Assembly (NCBI GenBank): GCA_963931865.1
Contig: OZ007515.1
Location: 7,038,600-7,102,599, forward strand
Source of the DNA: Axinella damicornis
Lineage: Eukaryota > Porifera > Demospongiae > Axinellida > Axinellidae
Reading direction: 5' to 3'
DNA: 64,000 nucleotides
The notes under the pieces are model-generated. The model saw only the letters and a program-made list of their open reading frames with translations, searched no databases and was not told the DNA's origin. The translations under genes and the position numbers were made by a program. Below, piece after piece: positions 1 to 10,711 of the stretch (the first letter of the stretch is position 1; each line of letters begins with the position of its first letter).

Positions 1-140
1 AAACTATGGTGCTGTGCAGATAGAGGCAACACTCAGCTATAACATATCTGTCGGCAAAATCAAGACCTTGCGTCCTTTGCGCGTATCTGCCTAAGTGACC
101 GGAAATACCTGGTGACCGAAATTACCCGGACTTACCTTAC

Positions 141-370
141 CTGCCTCTCAAGGGCCTCGTTCTGAGCACGGGCCTCCTCCAGCTGAGGCTGCAGGGCCTC
201 ACCCTCCTCAGTCTCGCCCCCCTGCCTCAGCTCCAGGTCGAGAATCTTCCCCAGGACTCTCCTCAGGGTTCTCAGCAGGCACCTCCATCTGTAGGAATGC
301 CCCCTCAGCATCCATGAGTTCAATCAGTTGCGCAGAATCTTCTCCCTCTGTGATTCTGAAATGATTGTTC
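141..370 (-). CDS. Internal exon(s) of an unrecognised coiled-coil protein
   Basis: Read on the minus strand, this stretch encodes an acidic peptide containing AQLIELMDAEGAFLQMEVP and then, in a second frame, a Glu/Gln-rich heptad-like segment containing LQPQLEEARAQNEALERQ. It ends at a splice donor at about 140 (CAG then GTAAGG). The two frames meet at a run of six G, so a one-base change or a second exon must join them. The composition suggests a coiled coil. No family is recognised, and neither the start nor the upstream exons can be placed. The rest of the first 0.84 kb holds nothing else that I can support. Confidence 0.3.
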
Positions 371-847
371 CTTGGTTCATGTCCCTGCTCCTGAACTCGG
401 CCTCCCACCATTAGTTATGTGTCTATTCTCGAAGCACTACCTGGTAGTCCCAACGCCTGCACAGCAATCCGCTTGCGACATCAGTAGCAAGTCAGATAGA
501 GATCAAAGGGTACACTTTCCCCGGGGTATAGGGTCCCGTTATCGTCGCCGTCATGGAGCAGTACGACATCACGTACAACGAGCCATAGTTGACCTTTTAC
601 AATTTGATTAGCCCCTCCCACTACACCCGCGGGGCATGTTAGTAACATTGTTACTGTAGCAACCTCTAATCAAGCAATTGCCTGTTTACATGTTTGGCCG
701 CAGCTGGAGATGCGGAATCGGAGGGCCCAAAGAAATCTCCACAGAATGGGAACTGAGCCCACGGAGATGGATGACGACGAGGCAATACTCAGAGAGCTGG
801 TGAACCCACCCTGACATTGCCTTAGTCTCGGTACCATACTATTCGCG

Positions 848-922
848 TAGCCTCGTTCCCAGGCTCTCCCACGCGCGGACATTTAGCGACGAAAAGCTGG
901 GCGGGGCCTGGGAACGAGGCTA
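848..922. mobile_element. Mutator-like foldback MITE, 75 bp, 9-bp TSD
   Basis: The ends TAGCCTCGTTCCCAGGC and GCCTGGGAACGAGGCTA form a hairpin. The flanks CTATTCGCG (839-847) and CTATTCGTG (923-931) are a 9-bp target-site duplication with one mismatch. This is the type member of the most frequent repeat in the window. Confidence 0.8.
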
Positions 923-1126
923 CTATTCGTGCACAGCGGAATAGTCTGGACGACTGCACATATAATTACTAGCATACTCTGCAGGGTAGCCCCCTTCAGT
1001 TCAGTGATTCCCACTCACAGCTGCATGCTGCAAGTTATATTGACTGCTGATTGCTTGTTGACCACATGAACATACCATAATGATACAAAATAATTGTGTT
1101 GCAACTGGTTTGCCTGGGAGTCCCAG

Positions 1127-1745
1127 TAGCCTCGTCCCAGGCTCTCTCCTCTAAAAACGGGCGGAGGAGCTAGGAGAGAGCGTGGTAACATTCGCGCGTA
1201 AAAAGCTGTCGACTTCCGGCGCGTCATCAGCCATGTGATAAACGAAGGACACTCCTACTTTTGTGGTAAATGTCGCGTGAGTTACAAATCAGTCACGCGC
1301 TATTGAAAATATCGCTCTTCGTTTTCAAGGCATCCCCAGCTTCACAGAAGTCCGAGACAATTCTACAGCTAACCAGGAGAGCTCACCTTGTGAACCGTCG
1401 ATCCAGTAAGCGGCGACAAACGACGAACGAGCTGGTCCGGCAAACAACCCGCAGTGAACAGCGAGATCAGACCAGTGGCCCTCTCGCACACCCTGTCAAC
1501 TGCCTTTCGCCAATCATTGAGAGGTACTCTGTCCCGGAGCGTTCAGTTCTGAGTCTACAATTCGTGCTTTAGCACGGCAGTGAAGGTAAACGCCTACAAA
1601 ATGTTCACGTGTTCACGTGGTTTTGTTCTGCAATCTGATTGGGTCCGCCAGATCAAGGCGCCGGAAGTCGACAGCTTTTTACGGGAATGTTACCAGGGTC
1701 TCTCCTCCGCCCGTTTTTAGAGGAGAGAGCCTGGGACCGAGGCTA
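1127..1745. mobile_element. 619-bp Mutator-like element with ~90-bp inverted repeats and perfect 9-bp TSD
   Basis: Left (1127-1222) and right (about 1658-1745) arms are inverted copies beginning TAGCCTCG and running into AAAAAGCTGTCGACTTCCGG. The flanks are GAGTCCCAG at 1118-1126 and GAGTCCCAG at 1746-1754, a perfect 9-bp duplication, which is the size expected for Mutator-like elements. The interior carries a 100-codon open frame (1270-1572, +) with no recognised domain; it could be a captured host fragment or chance. Confidence 0.8.
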
Positions 1746-1879
1746 GAGTCCCAGTACAGCACAAGGAAGCAGATAGCTAGGGGGTGGTAACATGTACAGT
1801 TCAGTGTATGCGTACATGTGTATTGGAGTGAGTGACTTGCCTTGAGCATGAAGAAAGTAGACAAATATACACATAACAA

Positions 1880-1983
1880 GTAATAAAAAATGTAGCAGGA
1901 TGTAGGGATACCAGAACGGCAAAAAGTAAGGAAACAAGGTAGGGATGATCGCACAAAACAGTGAAGTATACAACCCCCCTACA
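1880..1983. repeat. Single arm of the foldback repeat found complete at 28.16-28.44 kb
   Basis: This segment (GGATGTAGGGATACCAGAAC through AACAGTGAAGTATACAA) matches one arm of the large hairpin at 28162-28440 with scattered differences. The second arm is absent here, so it is a solo-arm derivative. Confidence 0.7.
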
Positions 1984-1994
1984 GATATCTTATA

Positions 1995-3536
1995 CACGAT
2001 GGCGGTGGAGCATTCTCTTCTGGTATACAGGATGGCGGTGGAGCTTTCTCTACTGGTATACAGGGTGGCGGTAGAGCATTCTCTACTCCGGAGACGTAGG
2101 AGTGGAAGATCGTAGCCTGGAGACGTGTGAGTTGACATGTGGCCATCCCTTCCATATATGCATATTCAATGTGTTTCGCATTCGATTTTTGTCTCGGCAC
2201 CGAAGTGCCGAGACACAGTGCTGGATGCGTAGGTACGTGGTACGTACGTACGTACGTGGTACGTCCGTCGCTTTTCGCAATGCGCCCGCGCAAGTGCTGC
2301 ATGCATGCTCTACACCCTTAAAAGGGTGTCAAACGTATTTATGGCCTGCAAGTAGATCTTCAAAAATGAGTATGGGTTTGCATGGCTGCTCATGAATCCT
2401 CTTACCAAGACTGCTGCCACGTAGCTCTAATACTTAATTCAGGACAATGAATACTCACCCATCCACTCAGCCATCCCAAGTGCTCACTCAGCTCTAGCTA
2501 GCTAGCTATAGGCCTATAGATAAGTGCTGAAAGAATTGGCCAAGGTGTTGACTAAACATCAAGCCCAGACACAACCATACTGCGCTTTCACCCTTTGGGT
2601 GAACATTCCTGACCCACCCCTTGCTCACACAGAACCTCCAAGGATATTGACGCTCACTTAAGCTGAAAGTCTCATAGCTAACAGATTTTGCAGTCATAAT
2701 AAAGGGTTAAGCAGCTGCCATGTCCTCTGCATGATTCTAGCTGATACCAAGTCGTGCCGAGACACATCAAGTCTTTTAAAGACTCACTTGTTAATTCAGG
2801 CCAACATTTCACTTCGTCCTTCTCTACTTACTCTTCCCATTCAACTGTAGTGCCTACCAGACTTCTGATAGCGCATCCCCCGGCTCCAGCACTGGGTACG
2901 TATACACGATGGCGGTGGAGCATTCTCTTCTGGTATACAGGATGGCGGTGGAGCATTCTCAACTCCGCAGACGTAGGAGTGGAAGATCGTAGCCTGGAGA
3001 CGGTGTGAGTTGACATGTGGCTATCCTTTCCGTATGCATATTCAATGCGTTTCGCATCCGATTTTTAATTCAGGCCAACATTTCATATCGTCCTTCTCTA
3101 CTTACTCTTCTACTGTAGTACCTACCAGACTTCTGATAGCGCATCCCCCGGCTCCAGCACTGCGTAGGTATAAACGATGGCGGTGGAGCATTCTCTACTG
3201 GTATACAGGATGGCGGTGGAACATTCTCTACTTCGGAGACGTAAGAGTGGAAGATCGTAGCCTGGAGACGTGTGAGTTGACATGTGGCTATCCTTTCCCT
3301 ACGTGTTGCATATTCAATGCGTTTCGCATCCGATTTTTTTTTCAGGCCAACATTTCAAATCGTCCTTCTCTACTTCTCTTGCCATGAAGCTGTATTGCCT
3401 ACCGGACTCTGATAGAGCATCTCCTGGCTCCAGCGCTGGGTACGTATACAGGATGGCGGTGGAGCATTCTCTACTTCGGAGATGTAGGAGTGGAAGATTA
3501 TAGCCTGGAGATGGTGCGAGTTGACATGCATGTGAC
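1995..3536. repeat. Minisatellite-like array, ~275-bp unit, diverged copies
   Basis: The unit carries, in order, a block starting AATTCAGGCCAACATTTCA, the block GATGGCGGTGGAGCATTCTC (often twice), AGTGGAAGATCGTAGCCTGG and CATATTCAATGCGTTTCGCA. Full or partial copies start near 1995, 2793, 3066 and 3341. The last copy is cut at 3536 by the 3.07-kb element and resumes at 6613. The 1995-2190 copy ends in a palindromic segment shared with 21.0 kb. The non-repeat stretch 2340-2750 shows nothing that I can support. Confidence 0.75.
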
Positions 3537-4337
3537 TACCGTATGGCGCTTATATTTCGCGGGTCTAAATTTTCGCGAATTGCTCTTCGAGAACATTTCG
3601 TTGAAACAATTTCGCGAAATCGTGGTAAAACGCCACGCCCACACAATGGGCGTGGTGTACTATACTGCACTTGCGTGAAGACTCTCGTGCGCGCTGAACT
3701 CAACTAGCTACCACAGACCACTTCGTCGGTGCGTTGTATTCTGCGACGCTCTCTTCCCCACTTCAGAGTTCGTTTTCAGATACCTGCCTATAGGCGTTTC
3801 GCCGGATCGAGCTGGCAGCTTCAGTATTGACATGTCATGCAGATGGTACCGCGTAAGCGCTCTATGGTACCTCTTGGGAGAACTCTCCATGTGGATCCGG
3901 AAGCTAACACTTCGACTGCTGTCCATCCTCCTGCACTGTTGAAGACTAACTTCAAGTACACAAACAGAGCCATCAAGCTAGCCGTCGCGCGCGTACGTTG
4001 GAATACGGGATGCGCTTTTTTCACAGCAGTTCATGTGGTCACGTGCGCATATGCCAACTTTAACCCGCTATATTCACTGGATTGTGCGCGCGCGGGCCGG
4101 GCTGATCGTCGGAGCGGGCTCCAGCAGCTATAAATTATAGCTAGCTCCAAGATTCCTTGTCCCTGGGACAGTTGCAGTTGACCCACAAGGTATGGATGGA
4201 TCGATCAACAGACCACTGATCACTCTCTTGAATGTGTTGAATCAGCAGAAAATTAATATTGCATCAAGAACATGTAGCTATGTACATATAGCTATACATC
4301 CATCTGAGCATAAATTCAATTGTTGGTATGCAGTGCC

Positions 4338-5306
4338 ATGAGTGCAGAGGCAGTGCCAGGATGGACCACAGGCCTGCATCGAGTGGGACTGTACTTCGAG
4401 GGATTCGTCCACAATGCACCAGCTGTGCTGGAGGAGGAGACAGTCACATCTTTCGGTGTGCGCGACTCCAGCAGAAGATCCCATTCAATCCTAGAGCAGT
4501 GCAAGGAGAACACTGATGAAACCAGAGCTCAAGATGGCAAAAAGGTACAGCTGTACATGTATAGATGAAATAGTGGCCCGTAGTCCCTGTGTTGAGATTC
4601 ATCATAATCTTAACTTTACAGAAACCTCAGCCCAGAGTATATTGGAGCTGCAAACAAGGTAACACCACCGTAGAGTTTGGAAATACACCCTTCATTGTAG
4701 GAGACATCCAGCACCTGCAATGCCAGTACGGCCCTCAATACTACAAATCCAAGCCGAAGACAGGGAAGCAATTACGTTTGCAAAGCACACATAAAATTGG
4801 ATGCCCTGCCCACATTGTTGTCAAACAGTACATTCTATTCCCACAATATGCTCTCCCAGATGAGATCCATGGAAAGAGCAAACACCAAATACGACTCCAA
4901 AAGGAACAAACACTACTGAAATTGCAGGATGAAATGGAATCTGGAAGTGTCAAGCAGACCACAAGATACTGGTTATCTTTGCCAACACTGGAGGCACACG
5001 AGAAAACACACCCAGTGAAACAGGCTGCAGTATTTTCACAGAAGGTTAATCCAGCTGTAGCTAATTTCACAGAAGGTTAATCCAGCTGTAGCTCAAATGA
5101 TTGGTGAGTTAGTTGCAGATGGTATTACTGAAGTTAACGATGTGATAAAGGCACTTCGACATCGCATCACCCACTACCTCTGCAAAGATTCCCAACCAGA
5201 CCCAAATGATCGGGCATACTTCCCTACTCAGGATGACGTGAAGAATCACATCTACAGAGCAAAACAAGCTCTACAACATTCAAAGTATGACCAAGCATGC
5301 ACATAG
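4338..5306 (+). CDS. CaRF-like / MULE-type N-terminal domain protein, two exons, frame broken
   Basis: The first exon (4338 to about 4542) starts [20 protein letters not shown] and ends at a GT donor after GKK. The second (from about 4622) begins [19 protein letters not shown] and contains [20 protein letters not shown], a His/Cys-containing signature that I associate with calcium-responsive transcription factor (CaRF)-like DNA-binding domains, also found at the N terminus of metazoan MULE-type transposase proteins. The later segment [20 protein letters not shown] fits the same family. A 31-bp tandem duplication (unit starts 5041 and 5072) shifts the frame at about residue 145 of exon 2; without it the two halves would be continuous. 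Function here is inferred to be DNA binding. Confidence 0.55.
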
Positions 5307-5343
5307 ACACATACTGCACTTCTGCAATTGTAATCACATAGGG

Positions 5344-5507
5344 ATGAAGAGGAAGCGATGTGGGGTCTGTGAAGCATGCATTTGTACAGACTGTGGCAAA
5401 TGCAAGTACTGCCTTGACAAGCCAAAGTTCGGGGGACAAAGCAAACTGAAACAGGGCTGCGCTTAGCGCAGATGTCTTAGATTAACAACTATGGGAGGAC
5501 CACAAGG
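5344..5507 (+). CDS. CXXC-type zinc finger exon with an in-frame stop
   Basis: The frame beginning [20 protein letters not shown] continues with [20 protein letters not shown] and RRC. This matches the CXXC zinc finger: two CxxCxxC clusters, the KFGG motif, the KQ dipeptide and the final Cys. In DNMT1, KDM2, MLL and TET proteins this domain binds unmethylated CpG. One TAG stop lies between the last two cysteines (CA-stop-RRC). The exon is preceded by a TAG acceptor and followed by a GTAAGC donor near 5508. It sits between the CaRF-like exon and the OTU exon on the same strand, so the three may have been one spliced product. Confidence 0.7.
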
Positions 5508-5734
5508 TAAGCTATAAAGTTAAACCGTACCTGACTGAACCACTTCTATTCATACATCCTCTTCCCTAGGATCCCATCAGATGAAGCCAGCAGCCACTAC
5601 CTCACGTACATCAGGTGCTGCTCCAGCTACACAGCAGGTGATAGATAGCATAAGGCACACAGTTCTGTTGACAAGTACATACTGGCATAAGGTGTGTCAT
5701 AATATTATATAGAGTGCTCTGAATTCTTCAACAG

Positions 5735-6281
5735 TATCTCCTTCAGCAAGCATTGGCTTCTCTCACTGCAAGGGACTGCCAAGTTAAGCCCATCATTGGA
5801 GATGGGAACTGTTTATTCCGTGCCATCGGTTTTGTGCTGTACGGCACCGAAATGGCTCATGAGAAAGTACGTGAGCTGCTGGTCCAGTTTGTCTCTGAGA
5901 ACCGAGGAAGCTTCCGACCATACATTGATGGTGACATTGAAACTTACTTGGCTAAGATGAAATATACAAGAGTGTGGGGCACAGCAGTGGAGCTACTAGC
6001 AGTAGCAGCACTCCTTCAGATACCGGTGTTCACCCTCATTCCCCATGTGAAATACCTACAAATGGTTCCGTTATAAGCCTCTCTGTGTCGATAGGCTTGC
6101 CTTCCCAACCCAAGATCCACCACCTAAACAGCTGTCCAGGCTGAACCACATTGAGCTTATCAATGTCAGACAACACCACTATGTCGTAGTCTATGACTGC
6201 ATTCTGTCCCAGGATGGAGACTATCCACTGGATGAGCCCCCCCTCAGCGAAGAATTCATTATTAGCTACAGTGTTTTATAA
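5735..6281 (+). CDS. OTU-family cysteine protease segment, one frameshift
   Basis: After the acceptor at 5731-5734 the frame reads YLLQQALASLTARDCQVKP and then IIGDGNCLFRAIGFVLYG, the OTU catalytic DGNC motif with its downstream Arg-Ala. The fold continues through ELLAVAALLQIPVFTL. A one-base shift near 6045-6055 moves the frame to YKWFRYKPLCV, and the catalytic His follows in NVRQHHYVVVYD, ending at a stop at 6279-6281. Asp/Cys/His triad residues are therefore all present. OTU proteases cleave ubiquitin chains. OTU domains are known passengers of some metazoan and plant transposons, which fits its place inside the TA-flanked element. Confidence 0.8.
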
Positions 6282-6612
6282 TCTTGTACACTTTTTTATG
6301 TTACTCAGCTTACATCTTACCATTGGCATTGCCACCAGTCCTGTCCTTTTCAATGTCTTCGTCACAGTTTGTTTTTCACAGTTCATGCAACGTACGTACG
6401 TGTACCATACACGTGAACTTAACGGGTTAATGTTCGCACGTGACCACATGAACCGCTGTGAAAAAAGCGCATCCCGTTGGAATACTGTCCACGTAGCTGT
6501 AGGCGCACAACACGTGACAAAATTTTCGTTGAAATAATTTCGCGAATGACCTGTAATTCGCGCGAAATTCGCGCGAAAATTTAGACCCGCGAAATTTAAG
6601 CGCTATACGGTA

Positions 6613-6698
6613 TCCTTTCCCTACCTGTTGCATATTCAATGCGTTTCGCATCCGATTTTTTTCACGCCAACATTTCACATCGTCCTTTTCTACTTACT
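6613..6698. repeat. Resumption of the ~275-bp minisatellite unit after the inserted element
   Basis: The sequence TCCTTTCCCTACCTGTTGCA followed by CATATTCAATGCGTTTCGCA and CAACATTTCACATCGTCC is the continuation of the unit cut at 3536. This confirms that the 3.07-kb element inserted into a pre-existing repeat. Confidence 0.85.
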
Positions 6699-6700
6699 CA

Positions 6701-7306
6701 TGCAGCTGATGATGAAGACATCCAAGGCATTTTGTCCAAAGCCAAAGGATATATGATTCGCTTGGCAATGATCTTGTATGCACTTGAACAAGCCATTGAA
6801 TATCTCGGAAATTTACCAGATTCTACTACCTGCCGTGCAGTTCGCAGACCCAAACTCAAATTGCAAGGCTACCTTCCTGGTCAAGCTCGATTAGTGTGAA
6901 TGCTGTCGAAGCGGCCGAGAAAATCCTTTCAAGCCTCTGCAACCAAAAAAATTAATTGTTATGCTTGGAAAACATCAAGATGAGATAGACAGTTTTAACA
7001 CCTTCTGATGTCCATCGACTATCCAAAGTGCTTGGAACAGTTTGTTCACCGGAAGGAATTGTGCGGGCTTATGTCATCTCTCAGAAGGGGATTGCACAGC
7101 CAACTACGAACGCTCAAAACCTCCTCAATTTAGCTGCTACATTTGGGTATGGTGACATGCAGCAAATAGTTGCGCAAAACAACCAAACAACCACGGTTTT
7201 CTGCAAACGACGGCACCAAGACCTTCCAGAACCCACAAAGAACCGCCTTAAGAAGCTAAAATTAACACCACAAACTTATGACAGTACTTTTCCGTCTACA
7301 TCTTAG
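6701..7306 (+). CDS. C-terminal exons of an unrecognised DUF3987-like protein
   Basis: A CAG acceptor at about 6700 opens the frame DDEDIQGILSKAKGYMIRLA then MILYALEQAIEYLGNLP. The pattern SKAKGYxxRLAxxLxxLEQA resembles the C-terminal part of DUF3987 (primase/helicase-associated) proteins. The frame stops at 6897-6899. In other frames, with one or two breaks, the sequence continues NAVEAAEKILSSLC and, from about 7010, LTPSDVHRLSKVLGTVCSPEG to a stop at 7306. I cannot tell whether the breaks are introns, errors or decay. No catalytic motif is visible. The 5' exons would lie upstream of the minisatellite, but I do not see them. Confidence 0.35.
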
Positions 7307-7377
7307 GCTCAATACATGCATGGTCAACTGTTCTTTATTATTCACCCCATGGGCAACCCATTCATATACCACTTATA

Positions 7378-7595
7378 TCCATTGAGTCACTTCAGATATC
7401 TCAAACTTGGCTACTGCATTCTTGGTAAAGATAAAATTAATTCAGCCATACCTATTATAGTCATTCTTCTTAGCTACAGCAAGTTATAATCCATTGAGTC
7501 ACTTCACATGTAAATCAAACTCAGCTATATATAGCTACTGAATTCATCCTGGCCGTGCTCAGCCATACAGTCATTCTTCTTCCTGCAGCAAATGT
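7378..7595. repeat. Two-copy tandem repeat, about 117 bp
   Basis: The segment ATCCATTGAGTCACTTCA through CAGCCATAC and AGTCATTCTTCTT occurs at about 7378 and again at about 7490 with small differences. No coding function is apparent. Confidence 0.6.
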
Positions 7596-7924
7596 ACAGT
7601 ACAGTCATGACAGTAATCAACTTAATTTGTGCAAGCAAGTGGCAAAACTATCTGTTACAGTTATGGTAGCTACACCAGCAATTGCACATCATGAGATGCA
7701 GCATCTCTACAATCATCTGGTTACCATAGCAATTAACAACGAAAGCAGTTCAGACCTCCATCCATGGCCGCTTAAACTACCTTCTTTGAAATGCATCAAC
7801 TTAAACTTTGACTTAAACTTTGACTGTGTTGATCTGTTCATGCATGAAACTACAAACAATGAATGCTAATTGAAGACTGCACTTGTAGGGCTTCTTTTAA
7901 CAATAGCAATGCCCATACACACTT

Positions 7925-9020
7925 TATTATACTCTAGTAGACACTCACCTCTACTTGATGCTAGTTACACTCTAGTTGTACTACTAGCTGCACTCTACTA
8001 GGACAACTTGGATAAATAGGTACTAGCCTTGTCAATGTGTATCATTGCCATGTCAACTCAACAAAGTGTGTACCATATTTCCGCGAATAGACGCCGCGGC
8101 GTTTATTTATTTCGTCGTTCAGTTCGGTGCGGCGACTATTCGAGGGCGGCGTTTATTCGAGGGCGGCGTTTATTACTTTGGGCAGTATGACCGCGCCACG
8201 TACACAGCATCCCTAGCTAGCTCCCCGTCGAATTGCGTGGTATGGCTCTTACAAAAGTTGATCGAGAAACACACAAAACAACAACTCACAATGGGCAAGA
8301 TTCGGCAAGTGCCGTTCGCGGCGTCTGAGCGCTTTGATTAGCCGTCGCTTTGCGGCAAAGCGATACACACGAGACGAGGACGATGGTGAAGATGACTTCA
8401 CTGGATGCATATGGAGAGGGATGACGACGAGCTCGGGGACTCAGACTGTCTACCACGACTGCGTACAAAGTGGCCACGCACGTACGTATACGTATGTACA
8501 AAGGCCACGCACGTACGTATACGTACTCCGTTTATCATCATACTTTGCGCACGTGCTAACCCGCCGCGGCGTTTATTCGAGGGCGCGTTTATTTCACTCA
8601 GCGCCTCCAATTGTGCGGCGTTTATTCGAGGGCGGCGTCTATTCGCGGAAATACGGTACTTATAATTTTAAGGTAGCTATGCTGTTTGTGTTCTATGACC
8701 ATTGTGTATTCTAGTAGCAACTCACCTCAACCTGCCAATAGTTATACTCAAGTTGCACCACAAGCTGCACTCAACTAGGACAACTTGGATGATTAGGTAG
8801 CTTGACAATGTTACAAAGTAGCCAGCCAAGCTGTGTGTTCTATGCATTGGCTGGTTCTATGCATGATTATCATAGTAGCAACTCAAGAATGTACATAGCT
8901 TTGGCTTGTTATAGTAGAGACTCACCTTGACCAGCCAATAGTTACATTCAAGTTGTACCACAAGTTGCAGTCAAGTAGGACAACTTGGATGAATAGGTGC
9001 CTTGTCAATGCGGCAGTATC
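7925..9020. repeat. Three diverged ~100-bp copies, two separated from the first by a MITE
   Basis: Copies at about 7930-8040, 8712-8812 and 8914-9015 share TAGTAG-n-ACTCACCT, CAAGTTG, AGGACAACTTGGAT and CTTGNCAATG. The element at 8073-8656 lies between copies one and two. Confidence 0.65.
8073..8656. mobile_element. TA-flanked MITE with TACCRTATTTCCGCGAATAG ends
   Basis: The left end (TACCATATTTCCGCGAATAG) and right end (complement of TACCGTATTTCCGCGAATAG) are inverted, with internal direct repeats of GGCGTTTATTCGAGGGC. TA flanks at 8071-8072 and 8657-8658. A short CACGTACGTATACGTA direct repeat lies near 8475-8525. The tips resemble those of the elements at 3.54, 36.88 and 60.63 kb. Confidence 0.75.
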
Positions 9021-9908
9021 ATGGTCACAGTAATTACCACTTGCATGCGCAGCAAACACTGGCCTAACTTGCATAACTATCCGAATTAATATCTACCCAC
9101 TAGCCAAACCTCTAGCTAAGACTTCTTCCTGTGTGCTTCCTGACGTAAACTAAAGTATACTAATGTTCGCTGCTTGACCATAGCTGTAATACATTATTTT
9201 AATACTTATCTAGTCGCGTATAATCTACAAATCATAGTTTCCAATCCTGCACCTTTCTCGCAACCTAGCTGTTTCAGTCGGTTGGGGATTACTGATTTGG
9301 TGGAATACAAGTCGAGCGTCCAGGTGCAGTGGTGCGTGCAAGGATAAAACGTTTTCCGTTTTAATTATCGTTGGTGCGTGCAACCGGTAGTCAATTAAGG
9401 GCCACCAGCCACCCCTAGGTTCATGGAGGGCTCGAGGCTTAAGGGTGGTGAGAACTAATAAATTATTCATAAGGGGCGCGCGCGCGACTGGTTGCTATGG
9501 ACTGTATCTCGGTTAGAAAAGCATTTATAAACACGCAGCTTGCTGCAGCCTACCGTCCGTATGAACTACAGAACACAGAGAAAAGTTCATAACTCTGCCT
9601 TCCCCTCAGGCGGGACACTGGAGCAGCCAAATCCAGACCTATTTCATGATAAAACTTCTCAACAAAGCGACTTTACACCTTCACAACGTCGCCTACAGGG
9701 CTGTTTGCACGAAGGGACGTGGCGTTTTTCACTGTAGTCTCGTTCCCAGGCCGCGAATGCGCACTGGGAATAAGCGGAAGCAAACGCTTTTGTATTTTTC
9801 TCATTCGTGTAGCGTATAATTCGGAAAACTTCACGTTACGGTCGAGCCCACCTCCCCAGGATGACGAAGATTATACTGAAGTCCCATTCCGGTGAACACA
9901 GGTCAAGT
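9020..9908. other. Intergenic, no supported gene
   Basis: Only short chance frames are seen. A TAGTCTCGTTCCCAGGCC end occurs at about 9738 without a clear partner. GGTGCGTGCAA occurs twice (about 9331 and 9372). Confidence 0.5.
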
Positions 9909-10702
9909 TAGTCTCGTACCCAGACCTCCCGAAACGCGGAAAGAGGGTCTGGTGTTATTTCTTGGCGCATGGGGAGGGGCTATACGGCGTTGGAATGTAA
10001 TTACCTGCATTCTGTATGTCCTCTCCAATGAAAGCGCACCTATCACTATTCTTATAAGCTTACTGTAGCAGCGCATTTGGTCCTTCACGAGTGACACCAA
10101 AGGGCCAACAACAACGTACAGTTGCCCTGCGCTTGTACAGAATTCTGTCTGAGGTTTTCAAAGATGAGTGGAAGTGTCACGAAACACAGAGATTTCCCAA
10201 AACCAGCCGGCAAGATAATCGATTTGGCTTACTGCCTCAGCTCGCTCTTCGGTAGGCCTGTCGTATCCATTTCACTGACATACCGTCCGTACTAGCTACA
10301 CTGCACTGTTACATGTACCGTACCTATGACTTACGCTGAGTCAGCTCGACCCTATGACGTTGATGTCTGGAATGTGGGATGGCCAATCAGAGTTTAGCTA
10401 GAGCAATAAATTGCTTCGCAGTTTCCGTGTCGGCTAAGTAGACTTGGTAGATACAGCCCAGAACGACGCGAAGAGGAGTGCTGCCTTCGTTAGTACAAAG
10501 AATATCTCTCACCGCTTTACTGGGGATCATCAAACATGTCGAATTTGCCATTTTCATCTGGAATCTACTGAATACGTCATCGTGGTCACGCCCCTCGAAG
10601 GTCAGGCAGCATGTAGCAATGTCCCCAGACCCCTTTTTCGCGCGTGCGCGTTCGGGGTCTGGGAACGAGACTACGTTTCGGGAGGGTCATGGCACGAGAC
10701 TA
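9909..10702. mobile_element. 794-bp Mutator-like element with 9-bp TSD and a nested copy at its right end
   Basis: Ends TAGTCTCGTACCCAGACC and CACGAGACTA are inverted. The flanks AGGTCAAGT (9900-9908) and AAGTCAAGT (10703-10711) differ at one base. Near the right end a second small element with GGGTCTGGGAACGAGACTA (about 10619-10674) is nested. The interior has no recognised protein. Confidence 0.65.
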
Positions 10703-10711
10703 AAGTCAAGT

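Larger units (their letters stand above)
3539..6610. mobile_element. 3.07-kb TA-flanked inverted-repeat element carrying CaRF-like, CXXC and OTU segments
   Basis: The left end (from 3539, CCGTATGGCGCTTATATTT) and the right end (to 6610) are inverted repeats of about 40 bp with about three mismatches. Subterminal sequences at 3993-4070 and 6412-6490 are also inverted copies of each other. TA flanks both sides (3537-3538 and 6611-6612). The host minisatellite unit elsewhere reads straight through the same TA, so the empty site is visible and the duplication is TA, as in Tc1/mariner-type insertion. The cargo is not a recognised mariner transposase but three coding segments described separately. 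Codon reading is plus strand with introns. No DDE catalytic domain is seen between the ends. Confidence 0.7.
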
